Numbered from the stretch's first letter, positions 50,563-59,209 are shown. The stretch: 64,000 nt of DNA from Phycisphaerae bacterium (GCA_022072505.1 JAJVHU010000031.1:42083-106082), one strand, 5' to 3'. The notes: generated by a model from the letters alone, not told the origin. Program-made: numbers and translations.

Positions 50563-51583
50563 GTCCGTCGGACTCCGTCGCGGGCGCCTCGGGTTCTTCA
50601 AGGAACTCCGTCGCCGCGGACCGCGCGTTCAACTCAGACACCCTCTCCTCCCACGCGGGGGCGACTTCCGGCGGCAAGGCGAAGGCGTCATCCCCGCCCA
50701 ACTCCGCCTCAAATTCCTCGTCGGTCATCGCCTCCCCCGCGTCACCGCCGTCGTCCCCGAGGCCCTTGCCCCATCCCTGCGGCTCGATGACGCCCTCGGC
50801 GTCCTCGCCTTCACCGCGGGCGCCGTAGTGTTCGGTCGCGCCGTAGATCGGCGTCGCGTCGAGCAGGTAAAGCAGGATCGGCCCCAGCGGCGTCTCCTGC
50901 CGCGCCTGCACGCGGCGCTCGCGAATCAACTCCAGCAGCGCCAGGAACAACCCGATCATCTCGCCCTTCGACCGTCCCGCGAACACGTCCGCAAACGGCT
51001 GCACTCCCGACGCCCGCTCCAGCGAGTCCAGAATGTCCTCGGCGAACAAGGCGATCGGGGTGTCATCGACCGCCACCTGGTGAAACGGCTCGCCCTGCCC
51101 GGTTTCGTCGAGAAGCTTTTGAAACGCCTCGAGCAAGTCCCAGATGCGCAGATCCTCAAGGTCCACCGCATCTTCCTCGACCTCCGGAAGGACCGGATGG
51201 CGCGGATGCTTCAGGGCCTGAATCTGCGCCGACAACTCCAGCGCCCGCGCCGCGTCCTTGTACGTTTTGTACTGGAGAAGCTGACGCACCAACTCAAGGC
51301 GTGGGTCCGCGAAATCCTCCTCGCCCTCCTCCAGCGCCGGCGGACGCGGCAGCAGCGACCGCGACTTGATCTCGATCAGCATCGCCGCCAGCACGAGGAA
51401 TTCGCCCGCCGACTCCGGGTCGATCCGCTGGAGCAGGGACACGTACGCGAGATATTGCTCGGTGAGACGGGCGATCGGAATGTCGTGGATGTCGATCTCG
51501 TCGCGCCGGATCAGGTACAACAGCAGGTCCATCGGACCGTTGTAAACCTCGAGTTGTACGCGATAGTCGTCCACGCTGCGCAC
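50540..51583 (-). CDS. scpA: Segregation and condensation protein A
   Basis: 347 residues from the GTG at 51583; a second GTG at 51574 is equally plausible. The family N-terminus is plain: DDYRVQLEVYNGPMDLLLYL then RRDEIDIHDIPIARLTEQYL, EFLVLAAMLIEIKSRSLLPR. The C-terminal winged helix is replaced or extended by an acidic tail (EGEDAEGVIEPQGWGKGL). ScpA bridges the SMC heads in chromosome condensation. scpB and smc are not in the window. RidA follows with overlap. Confidence 0.88.
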   Translation of the reverse strand: MRSVDDYRVQLEVYNGPMDLLLYLIRRDEIDIHDIPIARLTEQYLAYVSLLQRIDPESAGEFLVLAAMLIEIKSRSLLPRPPALEEGEEDFADPRLELVRQLLQYKTYKDAARALELSAQIQALKHPRHPVLPEVEEDAVDLEDLRIWDLLEAFQKLLDETGQGEPFHQVAVDDTPIALFAEDILDSLERASGVQPFADVFAGRSKGEMIGLFLALLELIRERRVQARQETPLGPILLYLLDATPIYGATEHYGARGEGEDAEGVIEPQGWGKGLGDDGGDAGEAMTDEEFEAELGGDDAFALPPEVAPAWEERVSELNARSAATEFLEEPEAPATESDGHEAQRTS

Positions 51584-52051
51584 CCGTGCATGCCGTCGTT
51601 GCGGCGGTGTTTCCGCCTTCGCGGCGGGGTCTCCGTCCACGCGGCGATCGCCTCGGATGTTACCCGACGCATCGCCCGCCACAAAACGGGCGGCAAACTC
51701 GCAGGCTGCCCGGCAGGAGCCGCCCAGTATCCTCCGTTGCAGGGTCGCCGCACAAACACGCAGCGCGAGCCTCCGGTCCGCATACGCACACGGAGCGCGG
51801 ACCTCCAATTCGCCCCTGCGGAGCGGACCCCCGCGCTCCGGCTCGAATGCAAGGAGCTTTCAACGCAGGACGCCAGCGCTGTCGAGCGGCTCAGCGTGCG
51901 GACCTGCCCCGGACGCGCCCGGCGCCCGGAAAGCCGGCCCTGAAAAGGATTCGACGGGCATCGGCGCCCCGCCTCAGCGCCCCGCCTCGCGCGGGTCCGC
52001 TGTGACCCCGGTCGCTTGCGAACGCCCGCGGACGACGCCACGATCTTCGAC
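51584..52051. other. 468-bp gap without a gene
   Basis: Divergent region between scpA and the methyltransferase gene. The frames open here on either strand show no family similarity and have the composition of antisense reading. No clear promoter was seen. Confidence 0.5.
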
Positions 52052-52816
52052 ATGTCCGCCTGGCACGAGGATGACGCCTTCTGGCTCGACGCGCAGTCGT
52101 TCATCTTCTCCGAGGAGCGTCGGCGCCAGGCGCCCGCCGAGGTCGCGGACGTCATCAAGCTGCTGAGCCTGCCCGCGGGCGCGGACGTGCTGGATCTCGG
52201 CTGCGGCGTGGGCCGCCACGCCCTCGAGTTCGCCCGTCGCGGGTTCCGCGTCACCGGCGTGGATCGCCTGTCGCCGTGGCTCGACATCGCCCGAGATTCC
52301 GCCCGGCAGGAGCGCCTGTCCGTCGAGTGGGTCCACGCCGACATGCTGGAGTTCCAGCGCCCGGCGGCGTTCGACGCAGCGGTCAGCCTGTTGACCTCGT
52401 TCGGATACTTCGCCGATCCGCTCGACGACCTCCGCGTCGCCAGAAACGTCCTGACCAGCCTCAAGCCCGGCGGCGCGTTCGTCATCGACCTGATGGGGCG
52501 CGAAGTGCTGGCTCGCATCTTCCGCCAGCGCGACTGGCAGCAGGCTCCGGACGGGTCGATCCTTCTGGAGGATCGCCGCGTGTGCGACGACTTCGCCTGG
52601 CTGGAGGCGACGTGGACGATCCTTCGCGCGGATCGGCGGACTGAGCACCGGATCGGCATGCGCCTCTACTCAGCCGCGGACCTGAAGAATCTCCTCACTT
52701 CCGCGGGCTTCGCCAGTGCCGCCGCTTACGGCGCCCTCGCCGGCGGCCCCTACGACCTGAACGCCTCGCGCCTCGTCATCGTCGGGAAAAAAGGTCGTCC
52801 GGTTCTCCGTCGATGA
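52052..52816 (+). CDS. Class I SAM-dependent methyltransferase
   Basis: 254 residues from the ATG at 52052; a TTG at 52016 would add 12 residues. Motif I is VLDLGCGVGRHALEFARRGF with the acidic residue at the end of strand 2 in VTGVD, followed by DMLEF (motif II) and LTSFGYF, then LKPGGAFVIDLMG. The family N-terminus AWHEDDAFWLDAQSFIFSEE is typical of this small-molecule methyltransferase group. The substrate is unknown. After the stop, another frame stays open for 48 codons (see findings). Confidence 0.85.
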   Translation: MSAWHEDDAFWLDAQSFIFSEERRRQAPAEVADVIKLLSLPAGADVLDLGCGVGRHALEFARRGFRVTGVDRLSPWLDIARDSARQERLSVEWVHADMLEFQRPAAFDAAVSLLTSFGYFADPLDDLRVARNVLTSLKPGGAFVIDLMGREVLARIFRQRDWQQAPDGSILLEDRRVCDDFAWLEATWTILRADRRTEHRIGMRLYSAADLKNLLTSAGFASAAAYGALAGGPYDLNASRLVIVGKKGRPVLRR

Positions 52817-52954
52817 TTTCGATTTCCAGGTCGGCGTCTTTCAGCGCAAGGCCGTGCTGATCGCCGGTCCCTTCCGCGGCGGGCATCAAGTGACGCTCGC
52901 CCATCCGGATTGCGGGCACTCGAAGGGCGTCGATTGTGCACCGTAGGATCCATC

Positions 52955-53006
52955 CTGTCAGGTGTGATTGTCAGGTGTGGCTGTCAGGTGTGGTTGTCAG
53001 GTGTGG
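52955..53006 (+). repeat. Four tandem 13-bp repeats
   Basis: Unit (C/T)TGTCAGGTGTG(G/A), four head-to-tail copies in the gap after the methyltransferase. There are no spacers of CRISPR type. The rest of 52817-53203 holds no clear gene. Confidence 0.85.
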
Positions 53007-53203
53007 AGGCGCCTGACGACGGTTATCGCATCCCGGTCCGGGCGATCCCGCGCCGACCCGTACGGGCGGATTCCGCTTCCCCGGCCATCGCCGATCGAAG
53101 CCTGCGACAGGAACAAATACAACCGGGAAAGTGAAAAAGGGATGAGTCGCACGATGGACGACCGGTCCAAGCCGGCGAGCGCCCCCCGCGGTGTCCGCGT
53201 CCG

Positions 53204-53686
53204 TCACTCCTCGGGTCCATCCGGTTCCGGCGCACTCTCATCCGGCGGCGATGCGCCCTGGGGCGGAGGTCCGCCCGGTTGCTGGCGGGCCTGGACGAGG
53301 GTGAGGCGCGCTTCGCGGAGCAGCTCCGATCCGCACCAGATCTGGACGCGGTATTCGCCGGGGGCGGGGAAGCGCAGGCCGTGGAACTGGAGCGTGAGGT
53401 TGGCGATGCTGCGCGGGTTCTTGAAGATGACCTTGCCGTTGCCCTCGACCAGGGGCGGACGGGCCTCATTCGAGTCCACGAAGCGGATCGTCAGCGGCGT
53501 CTCGCCGTGCCCGTCGGTGAGGGAGCAGAAGACGCAGAGCTGCCCGTGGACGGCAGGGAAGTTGAAGGCGTGGATCGTGCTGAACATGCCGATCAGCGAC
53601 TGCTTCCCGGTCATGCGGTCGGTGATGATCTGGTCGCAGACGACCAGCGACAGCACGTCGGGCACGGGTTGATGCACTTTGCTCAT
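53204..53686 (-). CDS. DUF6941-type hypothetical protein
   Basis: 160 residues from the ATG at 53686, preceded by AGGAG. The strand pattern PDVLSLVVCDQIITDRMTGK, QSLIGMFSTIHAFNFPAVHG, QLCVFCSLTDGHGETPLTIR and FHGLRFPAPGEYRVQIWCGS resembles the small beta-sandwich family I associate with DUF6941, common in planctomycetes; the association is from memory. A proline-rich disordered tail (GPPPQGASPPDESAPEPDGP) ends it. No function is known. Confidence 0.7.
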   Translation of the reverse strand: MSKVHQPVPDVLSLVVCDQIITDRMTGKQSLIGMFSTIHAFNFPAVHGQLCVFCSLTDGHGETPLTIRFVDSNEARPPLVEGNGKVIFKNPRSIANLTLQFHGLRFPAPGEYRVQIWCGSELLREARLTLVQARQQPGGPPPQGASPPDESAPEPDGPEE

Positions 53687-53811
53687 GCGGACGGTTCTCC
53701 TGCCTCGACGGAGCATCCTACGGAGCGGCCGACCGCTCGCCAAGCCGCGCGGCGCACGGGCGCGGCGCGCCGTTGGCGGTCCGATCATGCGGCGCGGCGG
53801 CGTGCCGCGCT

Positions 53812-55203
53812 TCACGTTCCGCAATCGACCGTGCCGTTCAGGCCCGGGCATTCCAGAACCGACACGTCGATCATGCCGGACTGCCGGTTGCGCTTCAATT
53901 TGCCCGTGCCGCGCTCATTGAACGCCATCGTGAAGACCTCGCCGCCGAGGTCGAGGTGAAGACGCTCGTCGTGATGCAGATCGCTCTTGATCTTGACCCG
54001 CAGTTTGCCGTCGCGACAGCGGGTCTGGAGCGTGCGGATCAACGTGCAGGGATCGCAATCCGCTTCGACCGCGCCAAGCCCGTCGAACACGTAGGCCTGG
54101 CCGATCTGTGCGTCGGCGGGGATGCCGAGGACGGCGGTGTCGGCGTCGAGCGCCACGGAGATGAACGGGTCCGCGACGGGCATGTCCGAGCGAACGAGCT
54201 TCGACACGAAGCTCCATGTCCCACGGTCGCGGCGATACAGGTAAAGGATCTGGCGGTCGAGGAAGTGGCCGACGGTCAGGACGAGATGATCGCCGTCGAT
54301 CGCGGCGTCGAATCCCTGGTGCTCGGCTGTGACCGGGATGCGGGCCTGTTCGAGGAAGGCGCCGTGGACGTCCTGGTACACGACCGCCGCGGCGTCGTCG
54401 CTGAAGGGTCCGTAGGCGAAGACGGCGTCCTCGCCGCGGAGGTCGATTTCCGACAGCAGGCCGGTGGAGACGACCTGAAAGGGCAGCCAGTTGGGCGGAT
54501 CGAAGCGGTAGATGGTGACCTCGCGCGTATTGGCCGCGTAGACGAGCAGGACGTTGCGGTCGGCGGCGATGCGCGAAGTGTTGGCGGCGCCGGTGGGAAT
54601 GCGGGCGATCTCGCCCCACGCGTCACCGTTGTGGGCGAAGCCGTAGACAAGGTTCTCCGACTCGGAAAGCACCAGCACCTGGTCGGCGGCGATTTCCACG
54701 CCGGATCCGAAGCGGTGTCCCGCGCCGGTGGCGGAGCCGATGAGCTTCGCCTCCTGCGTGAAGGCGTTGCCGTCGTAACGGAAGACGTACACCGCGCCGG
54801 CGTCTGCGCCGCGATCGTTGTCGTCCGTGGGGGCGGCGACCGTGAGCAGGCCGGCCTTCAACTCGACGGACGATCCGAATCGATCGTCGAAGGCGGCGTC
54901 ATCGGCGGTTACGGTCTGAACGCGGGTCCAGATGCCTTGTGAACGCCGGTAGATCTCGACCCGGCCCGGACCCGCTCCGCCTTCCGGCGATCCGACGGCG
55001 AGGATGTCCCCGTCGATGACCGAGGCCTGACCGAAATCGTCGTTGCGCATGTGCCCGACGAGCTTCTGCGATTCCTCAACGTAGCATTGCGCCAGGGCTG
55101 TTGAACTGCACGTAAGCAGCAGGGCGACGCACGTCGCGCCGCGCGGGCTGCACAGGGTGCGGTGTTTCGTTTCCCGGACGCGGCTTTGAGCTTCGGTTTG
55201 CAT
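53812..55203 (-). CDS. Secreted beta-propeller-like (FG-GAP type) protein with a shared C-terminal domain
   Basis: 463 residues; GAGGGG precedes the ATG. A signal peptide (ATCVALLLTCSSTALA) is followed by repeats such as DFGQASVIDGDILAVGSPEG, DDRFGSSVELKAGLLTVAAP and GHRFGSGVEIAADQVLVLS, each with the FG-S-V-x-(I/L) signature, forming a propeller of about seven blades. The last 79 residues (from CDPCTLIRTLQTRCRDGKLR) are a separate cysteine-containing domain that resembles the end of the protein at 59920. It is probably extracellular or on the cell surface. The function is unknown. Confidence 0.78.
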   Translation of the reverse strand: MQTEAQSRVRETKHRTLCSPRGATCVALLLTCSSTALAQCYVEESQKLVGHMRNDDFGQASVIDGDILAVGSPEGGAGPGRVEIYRRSQGIWTRVQTVTADDAAFDDRFGSSVELKAGLLTVAAPTDDNDRGADAGAVYVFRYDGNAFTQEAKLIGSATGAGHRFGSGVEIAADQVLVLSESENLVYGFAHNGDAWGEIARIPTGAANTSRIAADRNVLLVYAANTREVTIYRFDPPNWLPFQVVSTGLLSEIDLRGEDAVFAYGPFSDDAAAVVYQDVHGAFLEQARIPVTAEHQGFDAAIDGDHLVLTVGHFLDRQILYLYRRDRGTWSFVSKLVRSDMPVADPFISVALDADTAVLGIPADAQIGQAYVFDGLGAVEADCDPCTLIRTLQTRCRDGKLRVKIKSDLHHDERLHLDLGGEVFTMAFNERGTGKLKRNRQSGMIDVSVLECPGLNGTVDCGT

Positions 55204-55392
55204 TTTTTCCCCTCGTCATGGCGACGCCGGTTGCGCGGCGCCCTTTCCAAGGTCATTGTAACGACGGGGGATTTGACGGAGAAATGTCGCTGCCGTATCC
55301 GTAACGGGCGGCGACGAGGCTGCACGTCCGGATACGCGCAGACGCGCCCGATAAGGACGCCGGATCGGCGATACCAGGAGCATTCAACCGCG

Positions 55393-56556
55393 ATGAAGGT
55401 GCATGAATATCAGGCTCGGGAGCTACTTTCGGAAACCGGCGTCCCTGTTCCGCCTTCGCGCGTCGTCGAGAGCGTGGGGCAGGCGGCGGACGCGTACCGC
55501 GCGATCGGCGGGAAGGTCGTGGTGAAGGCGCAGGTGTTCGCGGGCGGTCGCGGCAAAGCCGGGTTCGTCAAGCTCTGCGCGAATGAGGCGGAGGTGCGGT
55601 CGGCGGCGGAGTTCATGCTGAAGAACCGGATGGTGTCGGTGCAGACCGGACCGGAGGGGATTCCGGTGAAAAAGCTGCTGATCGCCTCGGCGGTGGACAT
55701 CGAGAGCGAGTACTACGCGGCGGTCGTGGTGGACCGCGCGAAGCGCTGCCCGGTGGTGATGGTCTCGCGCGAGGGCGGCGTCGAGATCGAGGAGGTGGCG
55801 AAGCACAAGCCTCAGGCGATCGTGAAGGAGTGGCTCGACCCGGCGAAGGGTTTACAGGACGCGCAGGTCGGCAAACTTGTCGCGGCGCTGGGCTTCACGG
55901 ACAAGGCGCAGGCGGACGCGGCGGGCAAGGTGATCCGCGGGCTGGTCAAGGTGTTTTATGACTACGACTGCGCGCTGGCGGAGATCAACCCGCTGGTGCG
56001 CACGCCGAAGGGCGAGGTGCTGGCCATCGACGCGAAGATGAACTTCGACGACAACGCGACGTTCCGTCACAAGCGCCTGCAGGAAATGTTCGACCCGACC
56101 GAGGAGAACCCCAACGAGCTGCGCGCCAAGGAGCACAACCTGTCGTACATCGCCCTCGATGGCAACATCGGATGCCTCGTGAACGGCGCGGGGCTGGCGA
56201 TGGCGACGATGGATATCATCAAGCTGCACGGCGGCATGCCGGCGAACTTTCTCGACGTGGGCGGAAGCGTGACCAAGGACGGCGCGATCGAGGCCTTCCG
56301 CATCATCCTGTCCGACGACAAGGTGAAAGGCGTGCTGGTCAACATTTTCGGCGGGATCGCGAAGTGCGACACGATCGCCGAGGCGCTGATCGCGGCGGCA
56401 AAGGAGGTGGGCTTCAAGGTTCCGGTCGTGGTGCGCCTCGAGGGCACGAACGTGGACCGCGCCCGCGAGTTGCTGCGTGACGCGGCGATTCCACAGCTCA
56501 TCCCGGCCACCGACCTGACCGACGCGGCGAAGAAGGTGTGCGCGAAGGTGGCGTGA
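55393..56556 (+). CDS. sucC: Succinate-CoA ligase (ADP-forming) subunit beta
   Basis: 387 residues, standard length, from the ATG at 55393 with CCAGGAG upstream. It makes succinate and ATP from succinyl-CoA together with the alpha subunit. ATP-grasp features: MKVHEYQARELLSETGVPVP, VVKAQVFAGGRGKAGFVKL, LAEINPLVRTPKGEVLAIDA, GNIGCLVNGAGLAMATMDII and FLDVGGSVTKDGAIEAFRII. The final 199 bases are duplicated at 57428-57626. sucD, normally the next gene, is not found anywhere in the window. Confidence 0.95.
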   Translation: MKVHEYQARELLSETGVPVPPSRVVESVGQAADAYRAIGGKVVVKAQVFAGGRGKAGFVKLCANEAEVRSAAEFMLKNRMVSVQTGPEGIPVKKLLIASAVDIESEYYAAVVVDRAKRCPVVMVSREGGVEIEEVAKHKPQAIVKEWLDPAKGLQDAQVGKLVAALGFTDKAQADAAGKVIRGLVKVFYDYDCALAEINPLVRTPKGEVLAIDAKMNFDDNATFRHKRLQEMFDPTEENPNELRAKEHNLSYIALDGNIGCLVNGAGLAMATMDIIKLHGGMPANFLDVGGSVTKDGAIEAFRIILSDDKVKGVLVNIFGGIAKCDTIAEALIAAAKEVGFKVPVVVRLEGTNVDRARELLRDAAIPQLIPATDLTDAAKKVCAKVA

Positions 56557-56602
56557 TTCGGACTCGTAGTCCTGATAGGCGGGGTTGGTGGGGTGGCGAT
56601 AA

Positions 56603-57235
56603 ATGCTGACGTTCCCGACGGCTAATGCTCTCATCGTTACCGCTCTCTTCATTGTTCCCGGATTCATTTGGTCGACGGTCCACGCGTCCCTCATTCCGCG
56701 CAGAGCGACTGAGACGCAAGCCCGGTTGATCGAGTATCTGACGCTCAGTTGTGTGAATCACGCACCGTGGTTTTGGCTGTTCGGACTGCTTTTCGCGACG
56801 GATTTCGGCGCGAACCATCCGGGCTGGGCCGGCTTTCTCCTGCTTATTCCGGGGATTATTTCACCGATCATGTTTGGGTTGATCAGCGGGCGAATGTGGC
56901 AGAGGGACTGGCCGAAAAAGGTGCTTGGGAAGTACGGATTCCGAACTCTCAACCAGATTCCGACCGCGTGGGACTACCAGTTCAGTCGTGCCAAGCCTTA
57001 CTGGGTGATCGTGACCTTGAGGGACGGCTCCCGTATCCTCGGGTTGTTCGGTGGGAACTCGTATGCCAGCGACGACCCCAAGGAGAGGGATATTTTCGTC
57101 GAAGCGGTGTATACTTTGCGCGGGGATGGAGAGTGGCTTCCTGTGGAAGGAAGCGGGGGTATAATTGTGAAGGGGGAGCAGATCGCTGCGATAGAGTTTC
57201 GAAAACTCGACGAGATAGATTATGGAAAAGAATAG
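56603..57235 (+). CDS. DUF6338-type membrane protein in the sucC insertion
   Basis: 210 residues. The N-terminal half holds three membrane helices (LIVTALFIVPGFIWSTVHAS, HAPWFWLFGLLFATDF, GWAGFLLLIPGIISPIMFGL). A cytoplasmic domain of about 90 residues follows, with a small beta fold (PYWVIVTLRDGSRILGLFGG, DDPKERDIFVEAVYTLRGDG, GIIVKGEQIAAIEFRKLDE). The VPGFIW start and TLRDGSRILGLFGG match my memory of DUF6338, which has no assigned function. GC content is clearly lower than in the neighbours, indicating recent arrival. The stop overlaps the next ORF by 14 bases. Confidence 0.75.
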   Translation: MLTFPTANALIVTALFIVPGFIWSTVHASLIPRRATETQARLIEYLTLSCVNHAPWFWLFGLLFATDFGANHPGWAGFLLLIPGIISPIMFGLISGRMWQRDWPKKVLGKYGFRTLNQIPTAWDYQFSRAKPYWVIVTLRDGSRILGLFGGNSYASDDPKERDIFVEAVYTLRGDGEWLPVEGSGGIIVKGEQIAAIEFRKLDEIDYGKE

Positions 57236-57404
57236 CGGATATCAGCCGATGATTGACCGCGGGTATCAGCCCGTCCTGACTACGGCTGGCAAGCCCGACA
57301 GGACGACGGGATACCAACCTGCTGGAACCCCCGTGAACACGGCGCCGAAACCGCCGCACGGCGGCAGTTCGATTCAACCACCGCCGCAACCCGCCGGGAA
57401 GTGA
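57222..57404 (+). CDS. Small GYQP-repeat protein overlapping the DUF6338 gene
   Basis: 60 residues, starting 14 bases before the DUF6338 stop. Three GYQP tetrapeptides occur (NSGYQP, DRGYQP, TTGYQP), followed by a Pro/Gly-rich tail ending PPPQPAGK. No hydrophobic segment is present, so it is probably soluble and disordered. The overlap suggests translational coupling with the membrane protein, and I recall similar short GYQP proteins near DUF6338 genes but cannot verify this here. It is probably the second component of the pair. Confidence 0.62.
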   Translation: MEKNSGYQPMIDRGYQPVLTTAGKPDRTTGYQPAGTPVNTAPKPPHGGSSIQPPPQPAGK

Positions 57405-57427
57405 AAGTATCGGCAGGGGGTTGCAGC

Positions 57428-57626
57428 ATCGCGAAATGCGACACGATCGCCGAGGCGCTGATCGCGGCGGCAAAGGAGGTGGGCTTCAAGGTTCCGGTCG
57501 TGGTGCGCCTCGAGGGCACGAACGTGGACCGCGCCCGCGAGTTGCTGCGTGAAGCCGCGATCCCACAACTCATTCCGGCCACCGACCTGACCGACGCGGC
57601 GAAGAAAGTGTGCGCGAAGGTGGCGT
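57428..57626 (+). pseudogene. Duplicated 3' end of sucC
   Basis: 199 bases matching 56356-56554 without gaps, with seven differences, all at third codon positions; only one changes the residue (Asp to Glu). The frame runs on past the normal stop position into unrelated sequence to 57925. It has no start or upstream part of sucC. It is a fragment, and the edge of the cargo insertion. Confidence 0.88.
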
Positions 57627-57858
57627 CAGGCATGAACGCACGCGGCGGAATCCGGCGGCCCTCCAGCCGCACCTTCCGCAGCATGGCCAAGGCCCAACGG
57701 CGGCTTGAGGAACCGGCGCTGTCACAGGATCCACAGAGGCCGCGGAAGGCGCGGAGAAGACAACCCGCCCGAACCCCGCCTCCGCGTCACTCTGCGCCCT
57801 CTGCGGATAGCCCACGGCCATTCATGTCAATCCCCTTCGAGGATCAAATCAATCTTCC

Positions 57859-58162
57859 GATAGAGAGAAAAGCCATCGCTTGTCCGGGATCAGGACGCTG
57901 TTGCAAAACCCTTGGAGGACCGTGAATGAAGAACGCTTCCTTACGGGCGCGGCTCGGTTAACAGTCTGTTGAAAAAGGGCAGCGCCTTCCTCCGGGACGC
58001 GAATTTCGCCGGGAAAAAACCGGCATCACAAGGTCCGGTCGCGCGTTCTTCAACAGGCGGATAGAGATAAAGGCCATCGCTTGTCCGGGATCAGGACGCT
58101 GTTGCAAAACCCTTGGAGGACCGTGAATGAAGAACGCTTCCTTACGGGCGCGGCTCGGTTAA
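57859..58162. repeat. 103-bp direct repeats flanking a family C MITE-like element
   Basis: Copies at 57859-57961 and 58060-58162 are nearly identical: GATAGAGA, then CATCGCTTGTCCGGGATCAG and GACGCTGTTGCAAAACCCTT, then CGTGAATGAAGAACGCTTCC and the family A core ending CGGTTAA. Between them is the second family C element (57963-58058; AGTCTGTTGAA and TTCAACAGGC). Region 57627-58396 contains no convincing gene. It also has TGTCGA-plus-GGGCGGG units repeated loosely at 58306-58372. Confidence 0.78.
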
Positions 58163-58396
58163 GAAACGGCGAGACCATCAGCGGAGCCTCCACCGGACTC
58201 CGTGCGCAGCCCTTTTGACTCCGGTCCGCGTCGCCCTGATGGTCTTGAGGATGCGGCGGCGGCGCTCGGATACGATCCCGGTCTGTTGATGAGGGTGAGT
58301 CCGGATGTCGACCGGGGCGGGCGTGGTCTGTCGACAAGGGCGGGTCCGACATGTCGATAAGGGGCGGGCCGGGCGAGGCGAGGAAGGGGGGCCGGC

Positions 58397-59089
58397 ATGT
58401 CGATGAAGGGCGTGATCTTCGATCTGGACGGCGTGCTGATTGATTCCGCCGAGGCGCATCTGCGAAGCTGGCGCGTGCTGGCGGAGCGGCACGGACGAGC
58501 GATCACCGATGCGCAGTTCGCCGCCACGTTCGGACGGCAGAATCGCGCGATTATCCCGATCCTCTGGGGGCGCGAAGTGGACGAGATCGAATGCGCGCGG
58601 CTGGGCGAGGAGAAGGAGGCGTGCTACCGCGACCTGGTGCGCGGGCGTATCCGCTCGATGGCGATGCCCGGCGCCGAGGCGTTGATCCGGGATTGCCGCG
58701 CCGCCGGGTTGGCGCTGGCGATCGGATCCTCGACGCCGCCGGAGAATGTGTCGCTCGCGCTGGAGGAGCTGGGCGTCGCGGCGCACTTTTCCGCCGTCGT
58801 GACGTCGAAGGACGTGACGCGCGGCAAGCCGGCGCCGGACGTTTTTCTCCTGGCGGCAAAGCGGCTGGGGCTGCCGCCCGGTCAGTGCGTCGTCGTCGAG
58901 GACGCGCCCGCGGGGATCGACGCGGCGCTCGCCGCCGGGTGCGCCGCCGTGGGTCTGACGTCCCAGCATCCCCGGGAGAAGCTGCGGCATGCGGACTGGG
59001 TCGTGGACCGTCTGACCGAGCTTGCGTCCGGACGGTTGATGGCGCTGCGGGCGAGAGCGGCGGTCGATGACCGTCGCACGAACCGGTAG
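58397..59089 (+). CDS. HAD-family hydrolase, beta-phosphoglucomutase-like
   Basis: 230 residues. The HAD motifs are all present: FDLDGVLID with the nucleophile Asp at residue 9, the SST motif in AIGSSTPPENV, the lysine in RGKPAPDVF and the acidic pair in VVVEDAPAGIDAAL. The cap type (helical, between motifs I and II) is that of sugar-phosphate phosphatases and phosphoglucomutases. The substrate is unknown. GGGGGG lies upstream of the ATG. It is monocistronic after the repeat thicket. Confidence 0.85.
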   Translation: MSMKGVIFDLDGVLIDSAEAHLRSWRVLAERHGRAITDAQFAATFGRQNRAIIPILWGREVDEIECARLGEEKEACYRDLVRGRIRSMAMPGAEALIRDCRAAGLALAIGSSTPPENVSLALEELGVAAHFSAVVTSKDVTRGKPAPDVFLLAAKRLGLPPGQCVVVEDAPAGIDAALAAGCAAVGLTSQHPREKLRHADWVVDRLTELASGRLMALRARAAVDDRRTNR

Positions 59090-59209
59090 CATGTGCGGTT
59101 GCCGGGGAAACGTTTTGAACGCCGGAGGAGGACGCCTTCCAGCGCCGCGCCCCTCCGCGTTCGCGGCACGACATAAGAATGAACCTGCCGACGGGAACGA
59201 CGCGCGACC

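Noticed and set aside
53974..54400. Frames inside the propeller gene on the plus strand (e.g. 53773-54942)
   Set aside because: Shadow frame; the minus-strand protein has a signal peptide, FG-GAP-type repeats and a good ribosome-binding site.
57401..57925. 174-codon protein from the duplicated sucC end
   Set aside because: Begins in unrelated sequence and continues past the natural sucC end into repeats. Treated as a pseudogene fragment.
58306..58372. CRISPR-like or direct-repeat origin
   Set aside because: Loose TGTCGA/GGGCGGG similarity only, with no regular spacing or origin proteins.
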